This document shows positions 7,954 through 16,104 of a stretch of DNA of 64,000 nucleotides, piece after piece. Position numbers and translations under genes: made by a program. Numbering within the stretch: position 1 is the stretch's first letter; each line of letters begins with the position of its first letter. This stretch comes from Thermococcus thermotolerans. GTDB lineage: Archaea; Methanobacteriota_B; Thermococci; Thermococcales; Thermococcaceae. A model generated the notes under the pieces. That model saw nothing but the letters and a program-made list of their open reading frames with translations, was not told the origin of the DNA and did no database searches. The DNA is taken from the NCBI RefSeq assembly GCF_024707485.1, contig NZ_CP102602.1, positions 1,736,001 through 1,800,000 on the forward strand, read 5' to 3'.

Positions 7954-9633
7954 ATGAAATACGCCGAACTGGCCGACCTTTACAGACGCCTTGAAAAAAC
8001 GACACTCAAGACCCTCAAGACGAGGTTCGTCTCCGATTTTCTGAAGAGAACCCCCGATGAGCTCCTTGAGATAATACCGTACCTCATTCTCGGAAAGGTA
8101 TTTCCCGACTGGGATGAGAGAGAACTCGGCGTTGGTGAGAAGCTCCTCATAAAGGCCGTCTCCATGGCAACCGGCGTTCCCGAGAGGGAGATAGAGAACT
8201 CGGTGAGGGACACCGGCGATTTGGGAGAGAGCGTCGCCCTTGCCCTGAAGAAGAAAAAGCAGAAGAGCTTCTTCTCCCAGCCCCTCACGATAAAGCGCGT
8301 TTACGGCACGTTCATTAAGATAGCAGAGGCGAGCGGGCAGGGCAGTCAGGACAGAAAGCTGAAGTACCTGGCCAACCTCTTCATGGATGCTCAACCCGAG
8401 GAGGGCAAGTACCTCGCCAGAACGGTTCTGGGAACGATGAGAACCGGCGTTGCCGAGGGACTCATGAGGGACGCCATAGCGAGCGCCTTTGGAGTCAAGG
8501 CAGAGCTCGTCGAGAGGGCCTACATGCTCACCAGCGACTTCGGATACGTGGCGAAGGTGGCCAAACTTGAGGGCAATGATGGCCTCTCAAAGGTCAGAAT
8601 TCAGGTGGGCAAGCCTATAAGACCGATGCTCGCCCAGAACGCGGCCAGTGTGAAGGAAGCCCTGGCGGAGATGGGTGGGAAGGCGGTATTCGAGATAAAG
8701 TACGACGGCGCGCGCGTCCAGGTTCACAAGGATGGTAGCAGGGTTGTTATCTACTCCCGCCGGCTGGAGAACGTGACGAAGTCCATCCCCGAGGTTGTTG
8801 ACGCTGTTTTGGAGAGCGTAAAAGCTGAAAAGGCCATCGTGGAGGGCGAGCTCGTTGCCGTGGGCGAGGGCGGGAAGCCCCGGCCCTTCCAGTACGTGCT
8901 GAGGCGCTTCAGGAGAAAGTACAACATCGAGGAGATGGTGGAAAAAATCCCGCTGGAGCTGAACCTCTTCGACGTCCTCTACGTTGACGGTGAGGGTCTG
9001 ATAGACACGCCCTTCTCCGAGCGCAGAAAGAGGCTGGAGGGGATAATCTCTCCGGGGGAGCGGATAAGGCTGGCTGAGCAGCTGGTAACCACCAGCGTCG
9101 AGGAGGCCGAGGCGTTCTATAAGAAAGCCCTTGAGATCGGCCACGAGGGACTGATGGCGAAGCGCCTGGATTCGGTTTATGAGCCGGGAAACAGGGGCAA
9201 GAAGTGGCTCAAGATAAAGCCCACGATGGAGGACCTCGACCTCGTTATAATCGGCGCCGAATGGGGTGAAGGAAGGCGCGCACACCTCCTCGGCTCCTTC
9301 CTGGTTGCGGCCTTTGACCCCCACAGCGGAGAGTTCGTCCCGGTCGGAAAGGTCGGGAGCGGCTTCACCGACGAGGACTTGGCAGAGTTCACCAGGATGC
9401 TCAAGCCGCTCATAGTTCGCGAGGAAGGCAAGTACGTCGAGATAGAGCCGAAGGTCGTTATCCAGGTCACCTACCAGGAGATACAGAAGAGCCCGAAGTA
9501 CGAGAGCGGCTTTGCCCTCCGCTTCCCGCGCTACGTCGCTTTGAGGGAGGACAAGAGTCCGGAGGAAGCGGACACTATCGAGCGCATAGCCCAGCTTTAC
9601 GAGTTCCAGGAACGGTTTAAGGCGAAGCGCTGA
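7954..9633 (+). CDS. lig: ATP-dependent DNA ligase
   Basis: A 559-residue replicative and repair ligase. The N-terminal alpha-helical DNA-binding domain spans about 1-210. The adenylation domain has the nucleotidyl-lysine K249 in motif I (KYDGARV), motif III in LFDVLYVDG, motif IV in [11 protein letters not shown] and motif V in GKKWLKIKP. An OB-fold C-terminal domain ends in [12 protein letters not shown]. Length and motifs are typical of Thermococcus ligases, some of which also use ADP or NAD+. The ATG at 7954 directly follows AGGTGGTGGGG; a longer frame beginning at 7897 overlaps pantoate kinase and lacks support. The last 17 bp overlap the convergent PrsW-like gene. Confidence 0.97.
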   Translation: MKYAELADLYRRLEKTTLKTLKTRFVSDFLKRTPDELLEIIPYLILGKVFPDWDERELGVGEKLLIKAVSMATGVPEREIENSVRDTGDLGESVALALKKKKQKSFFSQPLTIKRVYGTFIKIAEASGQGSQDRKLKYLANLFMDAQPEEGKYLARTVLGTMRTGVAEGLMRDAIASAFGVKAELVERAYMLTSDFGYVAKVAKLEGNDGLSKVRIQVGKPIRPMLAQNAASVKEALAEMGGKAVFEIKYDGARVQVHKDGSRVVIYSRRLENVTKSIPEVVDAVLESVKAEKAIVEGELVAVGEGGKPRPFQYVLRRFRRKYNIEEMVEKIPLELNLFDVLYVDGEGLIDTPFSERRKRLEGIISPGERIRLAEQLVTTSVEEAEAFYKKALEIGHEGLMAKRLDSVYEPGNRGKKWLKIKPTMEDLDLVIIGAEWGEGRRAHLLGSFLVAAFDPHSGEFVPVGKVGSGFTDEDLAEFTRMLKPLIVREEGKYVEIEPKVVIQVTYQEIQKSPKYESGFALRFPRYVALREDKSPEEADTIERIAQLYEFQERFKAKR

Positions 9634-10354
9634 TTTCCTCCGTCTCTTCAATATTCTCCGGCACTTCGCCCGTTCCTTCATCCTTCTCTGGAACAAGTCT
9701 CCCCGCCAGCTCGGCGGCCTTTTTTGCCATTAGCGGTGTCACGATGAGGAAACCTGTCGACAGTCCGGCAAGATAAGCCACAACGGTTCCGGGGTAGCCG
9801 TCGGCAACTGCCAGTGGTGGGAGATCATAGAGGGCATGGGCGATCATCGAGAAGGCCAGACCAGTGAAGCGCTTCCATCCGGTCTCGCCTAGCAGAAAGC
9901 CTATCGTGATGGCCGCCCACACAGTGTGCAGTCCAACGAGAACTAGTCTGACACCCACGAGATAAGCCGGTTGGTTAAGGGCGAAGATTCCAGCGGTGTA
10001 CATTATTCCTTCCACGACTCCCAGGAACAGTCCGGTACCAATGACGAGCTTCCATTTCTCCCACTCCTGAGAGCGCTCGAAGAACTTCAGGGGCAGGAGC
10101 TTCACCGACTCTTCGACTATCCCCGCCGCGAAGGCCAGTGCAACCCACGTCTTGAGGAACAGAAGGGGTGCCTCAAGGATCGAGGCTATAATGAGGCCGA
10201 GCACTCCGATGGCGAAGGATTGAACCTTCCAGCCGCTCTCGGGGAAGGAGCGCCATCTCCGGAGGGTGTATCTAACTGCCAGCAGAACGGAGAGGCCGCC
10301 AGCTATGGTTATGACCCCGAAGTAGTATCCGATGACCCTTTCCGGTGTGAGCAT
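9617..10354 (-). CDS. PrsW-like polytopic membrane protein, possible intramembrane protease
   Basis: A 245-residue membrane protein with about seven or eight hydrophobic segments. Its EE-x3-K motif ([12 protein letters not shown], about residue 91), [10 protein letters not shown] and the later H-x3-D ([10 protein letters not shown]) are the intramembrane polar residues of the PrsW/CPBP type of putative metalloproteases. A charged, acidic cytoplasmic tail rich in Glu ends the protein. In Bacillus PrsW cleaves an anti-sigma factor; the archaeal substrate is unknown. The ATG at 10352-10354 has GGTGGAGA before it. It is divergent from pyrE, sharing a promoter region that contains an 18-bp palindrome, and its 3' end overlaps the ligase gene. 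Confidence 0.75.
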   Translation of the reverse strand: MLTPERVIGYYFGVITIAGGLSVLLAVRYTLRRWRSFPESGWKVQSFAIGVLGLIIASILEAPLLFLKTWVALAFAAGIVEESVKLLPLKFFERSQEWEKWKLVIGTGLFLGVVEGIMYTAGIFALNQPAYLVGVRLVLVGLHTVWAAITIGFLLGETGWKRFTGLAFSMIAHALYDLPPLAVADGYPGTVVAYLAGLSTGFLIVTPLMAKKAAELAGRLVPEKDEGTGEVPENIEETEEISASP

Positions 10355-10382
10355 GGTATTCTCTCCACCATCACTCTTTATT

Positions 10383-10400
10383 AAAGTTGGCCCCAACTTT
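10383..10400. promoter_or_regulatory. 18-bp palindrome between the PrsW-like gene and pyrE, candidate operator
   Basis: AAAGTTGG-CC-CCAACTTT is an inverted repeat with perfect 8-bp arms. It sits directly next to the TATA-like TTTTTTAAATTC and the alternative GTGTATATC (10411-10419), that is, where a dimeric regulator would block transcription of pyrE or the divergent gene. Nothing in the sequence identifies the regulator. Confidence 0.5.
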
Positions 10401-10461
10401 TTTAAATTCGGTGTATATCTCACCCGTGACCCGCAGGAAAATTTACATTAGGGTGTTCAAA

Positions 10462-11022
10462 ATGGGGGACATGAAGGATCAGCTCATTGATATGTTCTTC
10501 TCCGAGGGGGCCATACTCTTCGGGCATTTTGTGCTCACTTCGGGGAAGGAGAGTGACTATTACATAAACGTCAAGAGGCTCAGCACGAACCCTAATGCAC
10601 TCAAACTTATCGCGAGGCTGATGGCGGAAGAAGTCCAAAAGGCCGGGATAAACTTCGACCGCGTTGCCGGTCCCGAGCTTGGGGCCGTGCTGATAGCGAC
10701 GGCCCTATCGCTGGAAACCGGAAAGCCCCTCGTCATAGTCCGCAAGAAGCCCAAAGGGCACGGTACGGGGAGCCAGATAGAGGGCGAGGTCATGCCCGGC
10801 GATAGGATCCTCCTCGTCGAGGATGTCACAACAACCGGCGGAAGTGTTCTGAAAGCCGCTGAGGTTCTGGAGAAGGCCGGAGCTGAGATAGTCACCATAA
10901 GCGTGGTCGTTGACAGGGAAGAGGGGGCAGGCGAGAGAATAGGAAAGAGGTACAGATTCATACCCCTTGTCACGGTCTCAGAGCTTTTTGCCCGCAGGGA
11001 CTCTGCCGGAGTGGAGGAATGA
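10462..11022 (+). CDS. pyrE: Orotate phosphoribosyltransferase
   Basis: A 186-residue enzyme that joins orotate to PRPP to give OMP in pyrimidine synthesis. The PRPP-binding signature is [11 protein letters not shown] (about residues 115-125). The N-terminal part has [20 protein letters not shown], typical of PyrE, and [16 protein letters not shown] is the catalytic loop. AGGGTG ends six bases before the ATG at 10462; an ATG three codons later (10471) is a weaker alternative. It does not sit with other pyrimidine genes here. Its last 45 bp overlap the convergent MinD-like gene, so both C-termini are encoded by the same DNA. Confidence 0.93.
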   Translation: MGDMKDQLIDMFFSEGAILFGHFVLTSGKESDYYINVKRLSTNPNALKLIARLMAEEVQKAGINFDRVAGPELGAVLIATALSLETGKPLVIVRKKPKGHGTGSQIEGEVMPGDRILLVEDVTTTGGSVLKAAEVLEKAGAEIVTISVVVDREEGAGERIGKRYRFIPLVTVSELFARRDSAGVEE

Positions 11023-11826
11023 GCTTATTGCCTCATATAGCCTGTGGAGCAGGCCCTCCCTCCTCTTTCCGAATATCCACTCGTTCAGGATGTCGCCGGC
11101 CTCCCTAATGGCCTTTGACGCCGGAGCGTGGGGTGCGTAGTCGAGAACAGGTCTCCCTATGTTTGTTGCTTCAGGAACCTTATGGTCGTAGGGGATGATC
11201 CCGACAACGGGGATATCGACGCTGTACTCAAGGAAGTCCACAACGTCATCGATGTTGTGGGACGATTCCCTGACCTTGTTTATTATTACCCCTACCCTCA
11301 GCCCGTAGGCCTCGCCCAGGGCCTTGAGCTTGATGACTTCGTTCTCGATCATTCTGTGGATCGAGCGTATCGGGGAGCGCTCTATTTCGAGCACGATGAG
11401 CTGATACTGAGCGAGCCGGAAGGTCGATATAGTGTCGAAGGGTATGCCAACTGGGGAGTCTATTATCGTCAGCTGGTACCTCGTTGAAATCTCCCTCACG
11501 ATGTTCCTGAGTCGTTTGTTGTCGAGGTCGATGACATCGTACAGCCTTGAGCTACCCGGAAGCACATCGACACCTGTGTTGATGTCGTGGTAGACGGCAT
11601 CCAGAGCGCGCATTTTGGGATTTTTCAGGAGGGTGTGCAGGTTGTATATCGGGTTGTATATCCCGAAATGAAATGAAAGTTTGGGCAGGTACAGGTCACC
11701 GTCTATGACGAGTGTCCTGTATCCGTTCTTGGAAAAGTACGTGCCTAGGTTGGCGGTCATTGTGGTTTTTCCAGCGCCACCCCTGCCGGTTATCACCACT
11801 GATACCACTGTCCGGGCCTCCATCAT
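10978..11826 (-). CDS. MinD/ParA-superfamily ATPase with an altered signature lysine
   Basis: A 282-residue P-loop ATPase. The Walker A is GRGGAGKTT (residues 14-22): the invariant MinD/ParA signature lysine (KGG) is replaced by Arg15, while the phosphate-binding K20 is kept. LVIDGD (switch I/A' region) and LTIIDSPVG (Walker B) follow, and [10 protein letters not shown] contains the base-recognition Asn-Lys. The C-terminal 30 residues are basic with an amphipathic helix ([17 protein letters not shown]), reminiscent of a MinD membrane-targeting sequence. It lies 26 bp after a small winged-helix gene; a TATA-like TTTTTAAATAATG directly precedes the ATG, so a separate, short-leader transcript is possible. 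Role unknown; positioning or regulatory functions are inference. Confidence 0.85.
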   Translation of the reverse strand: MMEARTVVSVVITGRGGAGKTTMTANLGTYFSKNGYRTLVIDGDLYLPKLSFHFGIYNPIYNLHTLLKNPKMRALDAVYHDINTGVDVLPGSSRLYDVIDLDNKRLRNIVREISTRYQLTIIDSPVGIPFDTISTFRLAQYQLIVLEIERSPIRSIHRMIENEVIKLKALGEAYGLRVGVIINKVRESSHNIDDVVDFLEYSVDIPVVGIIPYDHKVPEATNIGRPVLDYAPHAPASKAIREAGDILNEWIFGKRREGLLHRLYEAISSFLHSGRVPAGKKL

Positions 11827-11852
11827 CGCATTATTTAAAAATAATTTGGGAG

Positions 11853-12068
11853 TCAGATGAAATCCTCTATGGTCTTTGCCCTGACCATTATTGAAGCCTT
11901 GTTCTGGCCGTAGAAGACCTCCACCAGACCGTCGGATTCAAGCTGTTTGACGGTTTTGAGAACCGCGGGCATTGGTGTTTCAAGCTCGGCACTCAGGGCC
12001 TGGAGCGCCACGGCCCTCTTTTTGGTGGCAAGAACCTTATAAACAACGTCCTTACGCCTGCCGAACAT
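11853..12068 (-). CDS. Small winged-helix DNA-binding protein
   Basis: A 71-residue protein, MFGRRKDVVYKVLATKKRA onward. The segment QALSAELETPMPAVLKTVKQLESDGLVEVFYG reads as helix-turn-helix plus beta-wing of the MarR/ArsR type. ATG at 12066-12068 is preceded by GGTG at a spacing of five; an upstream TTG would add four residues. Its neighbour downstream is the MinD-like ATPase, in the same direction and 26 bp away, which suggests a regulator-ATPase pair. Divergent from the RNA methyltransferase gene. Confidence 0.75.
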   Translation of the reverse strand: MFGRRKDVVYKVLATKKRAVALQALSAELETPMPAVLKTVKQLESDGLVEVFYGQNKASIMVRAKTIEDFI

Positions 12069-12147
12069 CAGGGGCACCAATATTCAGTTACTCATACCAC
12101 CTAAATAAACCTTCTGTGGACAGGATTGGCACATGTACAAGGGCAGG

Positions 12148-12156
12148 TTTATAAAG
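12148..12156 (+). promoter_or_regulatory. TATA box giving a leaderless m5U methyltransferase transcript
   Basis: GTTTATAAAG is centred about 25 bp before the ATG at 12177, so transcription probably starts at or next to the start codon. This supports 12177 as the true start over the longer upstream frame, which would place the promoter inside the gene. Confidence 0.6.
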
Positions 12157-12176
12157 CGACTGCTGAAGAGGGAATC

Positions 12177-13430
12177 ATGCGCGGGATCGTTGAGAGGCTT
12201 GACAACGAGGGACTGGGAGTTGTGAGGCTTGGAAAGAGGGATGTCCATGTTCCCTTCACGGCACCTGGCGACGAGGTGGAGGTAAGGAGATGGCGAAAGA
12301 GGAAGAGAACCCTCGTGGCGACCGATTTTGAAGTGACAAAGCCTTCTCCGATGCGGATTGAGCCGAGGTGCCCCCACTTCGGGACATGCGGCGGGTGCCT
12401 GCTCCAGCATATTCCCTACGACGAACAGGTCAGGTTCAAATCTGACAAGTTGTCCCAAATTCTGGGTTTTGATGTCAATGTTATCCCGTCATCAGTGATA
12501 TATGGTCACAGAAATCGTATTGATGTTGTTATTTCGACAAACGGTATCGGCTTCAGGCGGCGCGGTACGTGGTGGGACGCTGTCGATATTGAGGGGTGTC
12601 CCGTCTTCGGCGACTCCAGCCGGAAGGTTCTCCGCTCCCTGAGGGACTTCATAGAGGACTTTAAACCGAGCCTGTATGAGATCCGCAGGAACGAGGGGTT
12701 TTTGAGATACATAGTTATCCGGGAGGGCAAGTTCACGGGAGAGCTTATGGTGAACCTCGTCACCTCGGAGGGTGAGCTTCCAGCGGAGTTCCCTGAATAC
12801 TTCGACTACGCCACCTCGGTCTACTGGAGCGTTAACAGGACCAAGAGCGATGTCTCCTACGGCGATGTGGAAAGGTTCTGGGGCTCCGAGTTTATACGAG
12901 AAAGGCTCGACGACGTTACCTACCTCATACATCCCAACAGCTTTTTCCAGACCAACAGCTATGGGGCGGTCAACCTCCTCAGGGAGGTGGCCAAACTAAT
13001 TGACGGCGAGCGGGTGCTCGACCTGTACTCTGGCGTTGGGACCTTTGGAATATACCTCGCCAAGCGGGGCTTTAGCGTGGAGGGGGTGGAGGTCAATCCC
13101 TTCGCCGTGGAGATGGCCAATAAAAACGCCCAGCTGAACGGCGTTGAGGCAACCTTCAGGATTGGAGAGGACAAAGATGTCGAAAATCTTTCGAAATACG
13201 ACACGGTAATCGTGGATCCGCCGAGGGCAGGGCTGCATCCGAGATTGGTAAGAAAATTCTTAAAAGAGGGACCGCAAACCATCGTTTACGTCTCCTGCAA
13301 TCCAAAGACACTCAGAGACAACCTGAATGTCCTCTCCGAGAAATACTCCGTTGAGAGTGCAGTTGGCCTCGACATGTTCCCGCATACACCCCACGTGGAG
13401 ACGGTTGTCAAACTTAAACTCAAGGTTTAA
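12177..13430 (+). CDS. TrmA/RumA-family RNA (uracil-5-)-methyltransferase
   Basis: A 417-residue enzyme that methylates C5 of a uridine in tRNA or 23S rRNA. An N-terminal TRAM domain (about 1-55) is followed by an iron-sulfur motif CPHFGTCGGC (about 66-75) and the SAM-binding motif LDLYSGVGTFG (about 281-291). The catalytic loop is SCNPKTL (about 375), with VDPPRAGL upstream of it. Pyrococcus has two such paralogues, one making m5U54 of tRNA and one a rumA-type rRNA enzyme; sequence alone does not separate them here. The gene ends 69 bp before lrpA. Confidence 0.88.
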   Translation: MRGIVERLDNEGLGVVRLGKRDVHVPFTAPGDEVEVRRWRKRKRTLVATDFEVTKPSPMRIEPRCPHFGTCGGCLLQHIPYDEQVRFKSDKLSQILGFDVNVIPSSVIYGHRNRIDVVISTNGIGFRRRGTWWDAVDIEGCPVFGDSSRKVLRSLRDFIEDFKPSLYEIRRNEGFLRYIVIREGKFTGELMVNLVTSEGELPAEFPEYFDYATSVYWSVNRTKSDVSYGDVERFWGSEFIRERLDDVTYLIHPNSFFQTNSYGAVNLLREVAKLIDGERVLDLYSGVGTFGIYLAKRGFSVEGVEVNPFAVEMANKNAQLNGVEATFRIGEDKDVENLSKYDTVIVDPPRAGLHPRLVRKFLKEGPQTIVYVSCNPKTLRDNLNVLSEKYSVESAVGLDMFPHTPHVETVVKLKLKV

Positions 13431-13435
13431 CTTTA

Positions 13436-13464
13436 GAACCAATAGGTTCAAAAACTTAATATAC
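13436..13464 (+). promoter_or_regulatory. lrpA promoter with upstream inverted repeat
   Basis: GAACC-AATA-GGTTC (13436-13449) stands immediately before the TATA-like CTTAATATAC (13455-13464), about 40 bp upstream of the lrpA ATG. LrpA of Pyrococcus represses its own gene; this repeat is a plausible operator, although a hairpin at the end of the preceding transcript is another reading. Confidence 0.45.
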
Positions 13465-13499
13465 TTAGTCTGCATAACATTGAACAGAGGTGATGAAAA

Positions 13500-13925
13500 A
13501 TGCTTGATGAAAGGGACAGGATCATAATAGAGATGCTCACCAGGGATGCCCGTACTCCTTTCACGGAGATAGCCAAGGTTCTGGGCATCAGCGAGACAGC
13601 CGTCAGGAAGAGGGTTAAGGCCCTTGAGGAGGCGGGGGTGATAAGGCAGTACACCGTTGTCGTTGACCCGTCGAAGCTCGGCTACAACCTGGTCAGCCTG
13701 ACCGGGGTCGATACCCTCCCCGAGAAGATATTTGAAGTGGCCAACAAACTAAAGGAACTGGAATTTGTGCGTACCGTCTACCTCACCAGCGGTGACCACA
13801 TGATAATGGCCGAGGTATGGGCCAAGGACGGGGAGGATCTCTCCGACATAATCTCCAACAGGATAGGCAAAATCGAGGGCGTTACAAAGGTCTGCCCCGC
13901 CATAATTCTCGAAAAGCTGAAGTGA
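13500..13925 (+). CDS. lrpA: Lrp/AsnC-family regulator LrpA
   Basis: A 141-residue feast/famine regulator. The N-terminal helix-turn-helix covers about 20-45 ([23 protein letters not shown]), and the C-terminal RAM/ligand domain ends with [19 protein letters not shown]. The sequence, as I recall it, is very close to Pyrococcus furiosus LrpA, which forms octamers and autorepresses by stopping RNA polymerase recruitment. AGGTGATG precedes the ATG at 13500. A T-rich stretch follows the stop. The targets in this organism are not visible from the sequence. Confidence 0.92.
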   Translation: MLDERDRIIIEMLTRDARTPFTEIAKVLGISETAVRKRVKALEEAGVIRQYTVVVDPSKLGYNLVSLTGVDTLPEKIFEVANKLKELEFVRTVYLTSGDHMIMAEVWAKDGEDLSDIISNRIGKIEGVTKVCPAIILEKLK

Positions 13926-13927
13926 GC

Positions 13928-13957
13928 TTTTCTCTTTTTGGATTTTCTCGGTTTTTA
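13928..13957 (+). terminator. T-rich terminator after lrpA
   Basis: Three T-runs (TTTTCT, CTTTTTGG and GTTTTTATC) follow the lrpA stop, the usual archaeal termination signal. No strong hairpin is needed. Confidence 0.5.
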
Positions 13958-14051
13958 TCCTTCATGGGTGATATTTCCATAGATTGTTTTTGGAGAAGAC
14001 GTCGTCCCAAAAACTGTTGAGTCTAGAAAAGATGCGTTCACCAGAATATTC

Positions 14052-14129
14052 TGGTGCGGTGGCCGGGATTTGAACCCGGGTTACCGGCTTGGGAGGCCGG
14101 TGTCCTAGACCAGGCTAGACTACCACCGC
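14052..14129 (-). tRNA. tRNA-Gly (CCC)
   Basis: The minus strand folds as a complete cloverleaf: acceptor GCGGTGG paired with CCACCGC, discriminator A, encoded CCA, anticodon stem CCGGC/GCCGG with loop CTCCCAA (anticodon CCC), and a T-arm GGGTTCAAATCCC. No intron. The 3' CCA overlaps a perfect 14-bp palindrome (14041-14054). Convergent with lrpA. Confidence 0.95.
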
Positions 14130-14173
14130 GCTGTCCAGCCCGTAATATAAGGCATCCTCGGACTTTAAAAGTT

Positions 14174-14776
14174 TTATCCCTCCTTTCTCCCCACAATAAG
14201 CCTTACAATCCCGTGGTAGCGGCTCTCCTCGTGCTCGACCTTGAAGTACTCTCCCACCAGTCTGTGGGTTTCCCGGAGGGTGTTGTCCTCTATTAGCCAC
14301 CCGAGGAGAATGTCAAGGGGCTTGAGGAAGAGCCAGTTGATCAGCTTGCAGTCGCTTTTTGTGTGTTCGAGGAATACCACCCTCCCGCCCGGCCTCAGGA
14401 CGCGATGGATTTCTTTCATCGCCTTCTCCGGGTTCGGCACAGTACAGAACACGAAGGCGCTCACGACCGTGTCGAAGCTCCCGTTCGGGAATTCAAGGTT
14501 CTCGGCGTCCATGACGTAGAAGTGGGCGTTCAGGCCGAGTTTCTTGGCCTTTTTCCTGGCGGCTTCCACCATCTCTGGGACTGCATCAACCGCGTGAAGT
14601 TCAATGGTCTTTGGATAGTAGGGAAGCATCAAGCCCGTCCCCACACCGACCTCCAAAACCTTTCCGGAAACAAAGGCGGCCGCCTTCCTCCTCAGGGGGT
14701 CAAAGAACCTCTCAAGCGGCCCGTCTATGCGCTCGTACTTCTCGCCCAGTCTTGAATACTTTTCCCTAAAGCTCAT
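14174..14776 (-). CDS. Class I SAM-dependent methyltransferase
   Basis: A 200-residue UbiE/COQ5-like methyltransferase. Motif I is LEVGVGTGLMLPYY (about 41-54), motif II DAENLEFPNGSFDTVV (about 92-107), and the post-motif region is LRPGGRVVFLEHT. The C-terminus VGEYFKVEHEESRYHGIVRLIVGRKEG resembles archaeal phospholipid- or menaquinone-type methyltransferases, but the substrate cannot be told; Thermococcales make no quinones. The ATG at 14774-14776 fits the family start; the open frame extends far upstream across a divergent gene and is rejected. Upstream is the divergent SPOUT gene. Confidence 0.85.
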   Translation of the reverse strand: MSFREKYSRLGEKYERIDGPLERFFDPLRRKAAAFVSGKVLEVGVGTGLMLPYYPKTIELHAVDAVPEMVEAARKKAKKLGLNAHFYVMDAENLEFPNGSFDTVVSAFVFCTVPNPEKAMKEIHRVLRPGGRVVFLEHTKSDCKLINWLFLKPLDILLGWLIEDNTLRETHRLVGEYFKVEHEESRYHGIVRLIVGRKEG

Positions 14777-14876
14777 ACCATGGAGTCCGCCTTCGGGATT
14801 AAAAACTCTAACTGGGCAGTTCCGGGAAGTCGGCAGACTTTTAAGGCCTAACCCTAAAGCTCCCCCGGTGATGCTC

Positions 14877-15512
14877 ATGCCGTACCTGATAATCGAGCAC
14901 CTTGAGGAGCTGAGGGAGTGGGTTCTGCTGGAGTACCGGCACGCGAGCGAGTGGTGGGGTGAAAAGCTGATATTCACCAACGTTCTCCCAGAGGAGGGGG
15001 AAGAGCTGGCGAAGCTGGGGAGTGTGATAACGGCCAGTGTTACCGAGTTTCCCTTCGACCGCTCGAAGCTGATAATCCTCGATCCCTTCGCAGAGGAGGA
15101 GCTGAAGCCGGAGGACATCGACGAGGACAGCATAATCGTCGTCGGCGGAATACTCGGCGACTTCGAGTTCACGGGGAAGACCAAGAAGTTCATAACCGAG
15201 AAGATCGAGGGCGCGAAGGCCAGGCACATCGGGAGCGTGCAGTTCTCCATAGACGGCTCGGCGATAGTGGCGAAACTGATAGCAGAGGGAAAGAGGCTGG
15301 AGGAGATCGAATACGAGCTGAACCCCACGATAAAGCTCGACGAGTTCAGCGAGATAACGCTCCACTACGCTGTTCCAAAGCTCGATGGAAAGCTCCTCCT
15401 CACGCCGGGACTGATAGAACTTCAGAAGAGGGAGCTCGGATACACTGAGGCTGACGATGAGGTAAGCGACGAGGAGCTTGAGGCGTTCTTTGAGGGAAGG
15501 GGAGAGATTTAA
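14877..15512 (+). CDS. SPOUT-type methyltransferase, Sfm1/COG2428-like
   Basis: A 211-residue protein beginning MPYLIIEHLEELREWVLLEY, the conserved N-terminus of the Pfam family for predicted SAM-dependent (RNA) methyltransferases to which yeast Sfm1 belongs. IIVVGGILGDFEFTGKTK and ARHIGSVQFSIDGSAIVAKLI form the knotted SAM-binding part. Yeast Sfm1 methylates an arginine of ribosomal protein uS3; the archaeal substrate is unknown. A Glu-rich tail ends the protein. ATG at 14877 has GGTGATG five bases upstream; an ATG two codons earlier overlaps that site. TATA-like CTTTTAAGG at 14838-14846. Confidence 0.8.
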   Translation: MPYLIIEHLEELREWVLLEYRHASEWWGEKLIFTNVLPEEGEELAKLGSVITASVTEFPFDRSKLIILDPFAEEELKPEDIDEDSIIVVGGILGDFEFTGKTKKFITEKIEGAKARHIGSVQFSIDGSAIVAKLIAEGKRLEEIEYELNPTIKLDEFSEITLHYAVPKLDGKLLLTPGLIELQKRELGYTEADDEVSDEELEAFFEGRGEI

Positions 15513-15679
15513 GTCACTCTCCACTTTAACATTTTAGGTTCATTGAGGGTTCGATCCGAGACTTTTTGGAAATCAAATACGTTGGTTACTTAATTCTGGT
15601 TTGTTACTGTACAACCGGCACTAGCTGTTTTTGCATTCACTAACTCAGGTGTATTTAACATAACTTTAAAACGTAAGAC

Positions 15680-15688
15680 TTATAAGGT
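15680..15688 (+). promoter_or_regulatory. Promoter of the seven-gene secretion/ABC operon
   Basis: ACTTATAAGG lies about 45 bp upstream of the ATG at 15729 in an AT-rich 215-bp spacer. It is the only good TATA box before the operon; downstream genes are joined by overlaps of 4 bp or gaps of 4 bp. Confidence 0.6.
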
Positions 15689-15728
15689 CCGGCACGTCAT
15701 TACTAATGCCCTCAAAGGGGGTGCTACC

Positions 15729-16100
15729 ATGAAGCGTAGGATACTGCTCGGAGTCCTCCTGGTTGGAGGACTGTTGATTGGCCTCGTGAACGCCGCAGGC
15801 AGCAACGCCTCCACCCAAAGCTGCTGGACGCCATGGGACCACAACAGCGACGTTAGGCAGTGGAGCGACAACGAATGGGTCTGGGCCGGCATACACGGGC
15901 AAGTACTCGTATGCAACGGCCAGTTCAAGATGGTCCTCACAGACACCGTCTACGGAACAGCCACAGCAAAGGGAATGGAATGGTATCAGCCAGAGCATAG
16001 AGTTACTTCTTCTTTTGCATATTACAAGGTAGTTTACAAGAGGTACTCTGAGCCATACAAAGACACTGCAATAGCATACCTACCTAATTACTGGAGGTGA
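15729..16100 (+). CDS. Small secreted protein heading the ABC operon
   Basis: A 123-residue precursor. The basic start MKRRILLGVLLVGGLLIG followed by LVNAAGS is a Sec signal peptide with probable cleavage after Ala22 or Ala23. The mature part of about 100 residues is Trp/Tyr-rich (eight Trp, nine Tyr) and has two cysteines (in QSCWTP and LVCNGQ) that could form a disulfide outside the cell. No membrane anchor. I recognise no family. It is first in an operon of two anchored paralogues, a PEGA protein and an ABC exporter, so it could be the exported or sensed molecule. Its last third has a lower GC content than the first part. The ribosome binding site is GGGGGTG, six bases before the ATG. Confidence 0.7.
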   Translation: MKRRILLGVLLVGGLLIGLVNAAGSNASTQSCWTPWDHNSDVRQWSDNEWVWAGIHGQVLVCNGQFKMVLTDTVYGTATAKGMEWYQPEHRVTSSFAYYKVVYKRYSEPYKDTAIAYLPNYWR

Positions 16101-16104
16101 ATTG

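Noticed and set aside
14777-15328. N-terminal extension of the methyltransferase to 384 residues
   Set aside because: The extension is Ser-rich antisense sequence of the divergent SPOUT gene and crosses its promoter; the family starts at the ATG at 14776.
15729-16100. Lactococcin-972-like bacteriocin
   Set aside because: The size, signal peptide and nearby ABC genes suggested it, but the defining C-terminal motifs of that family are not visible and the accompanying membrane protein is of a different type.
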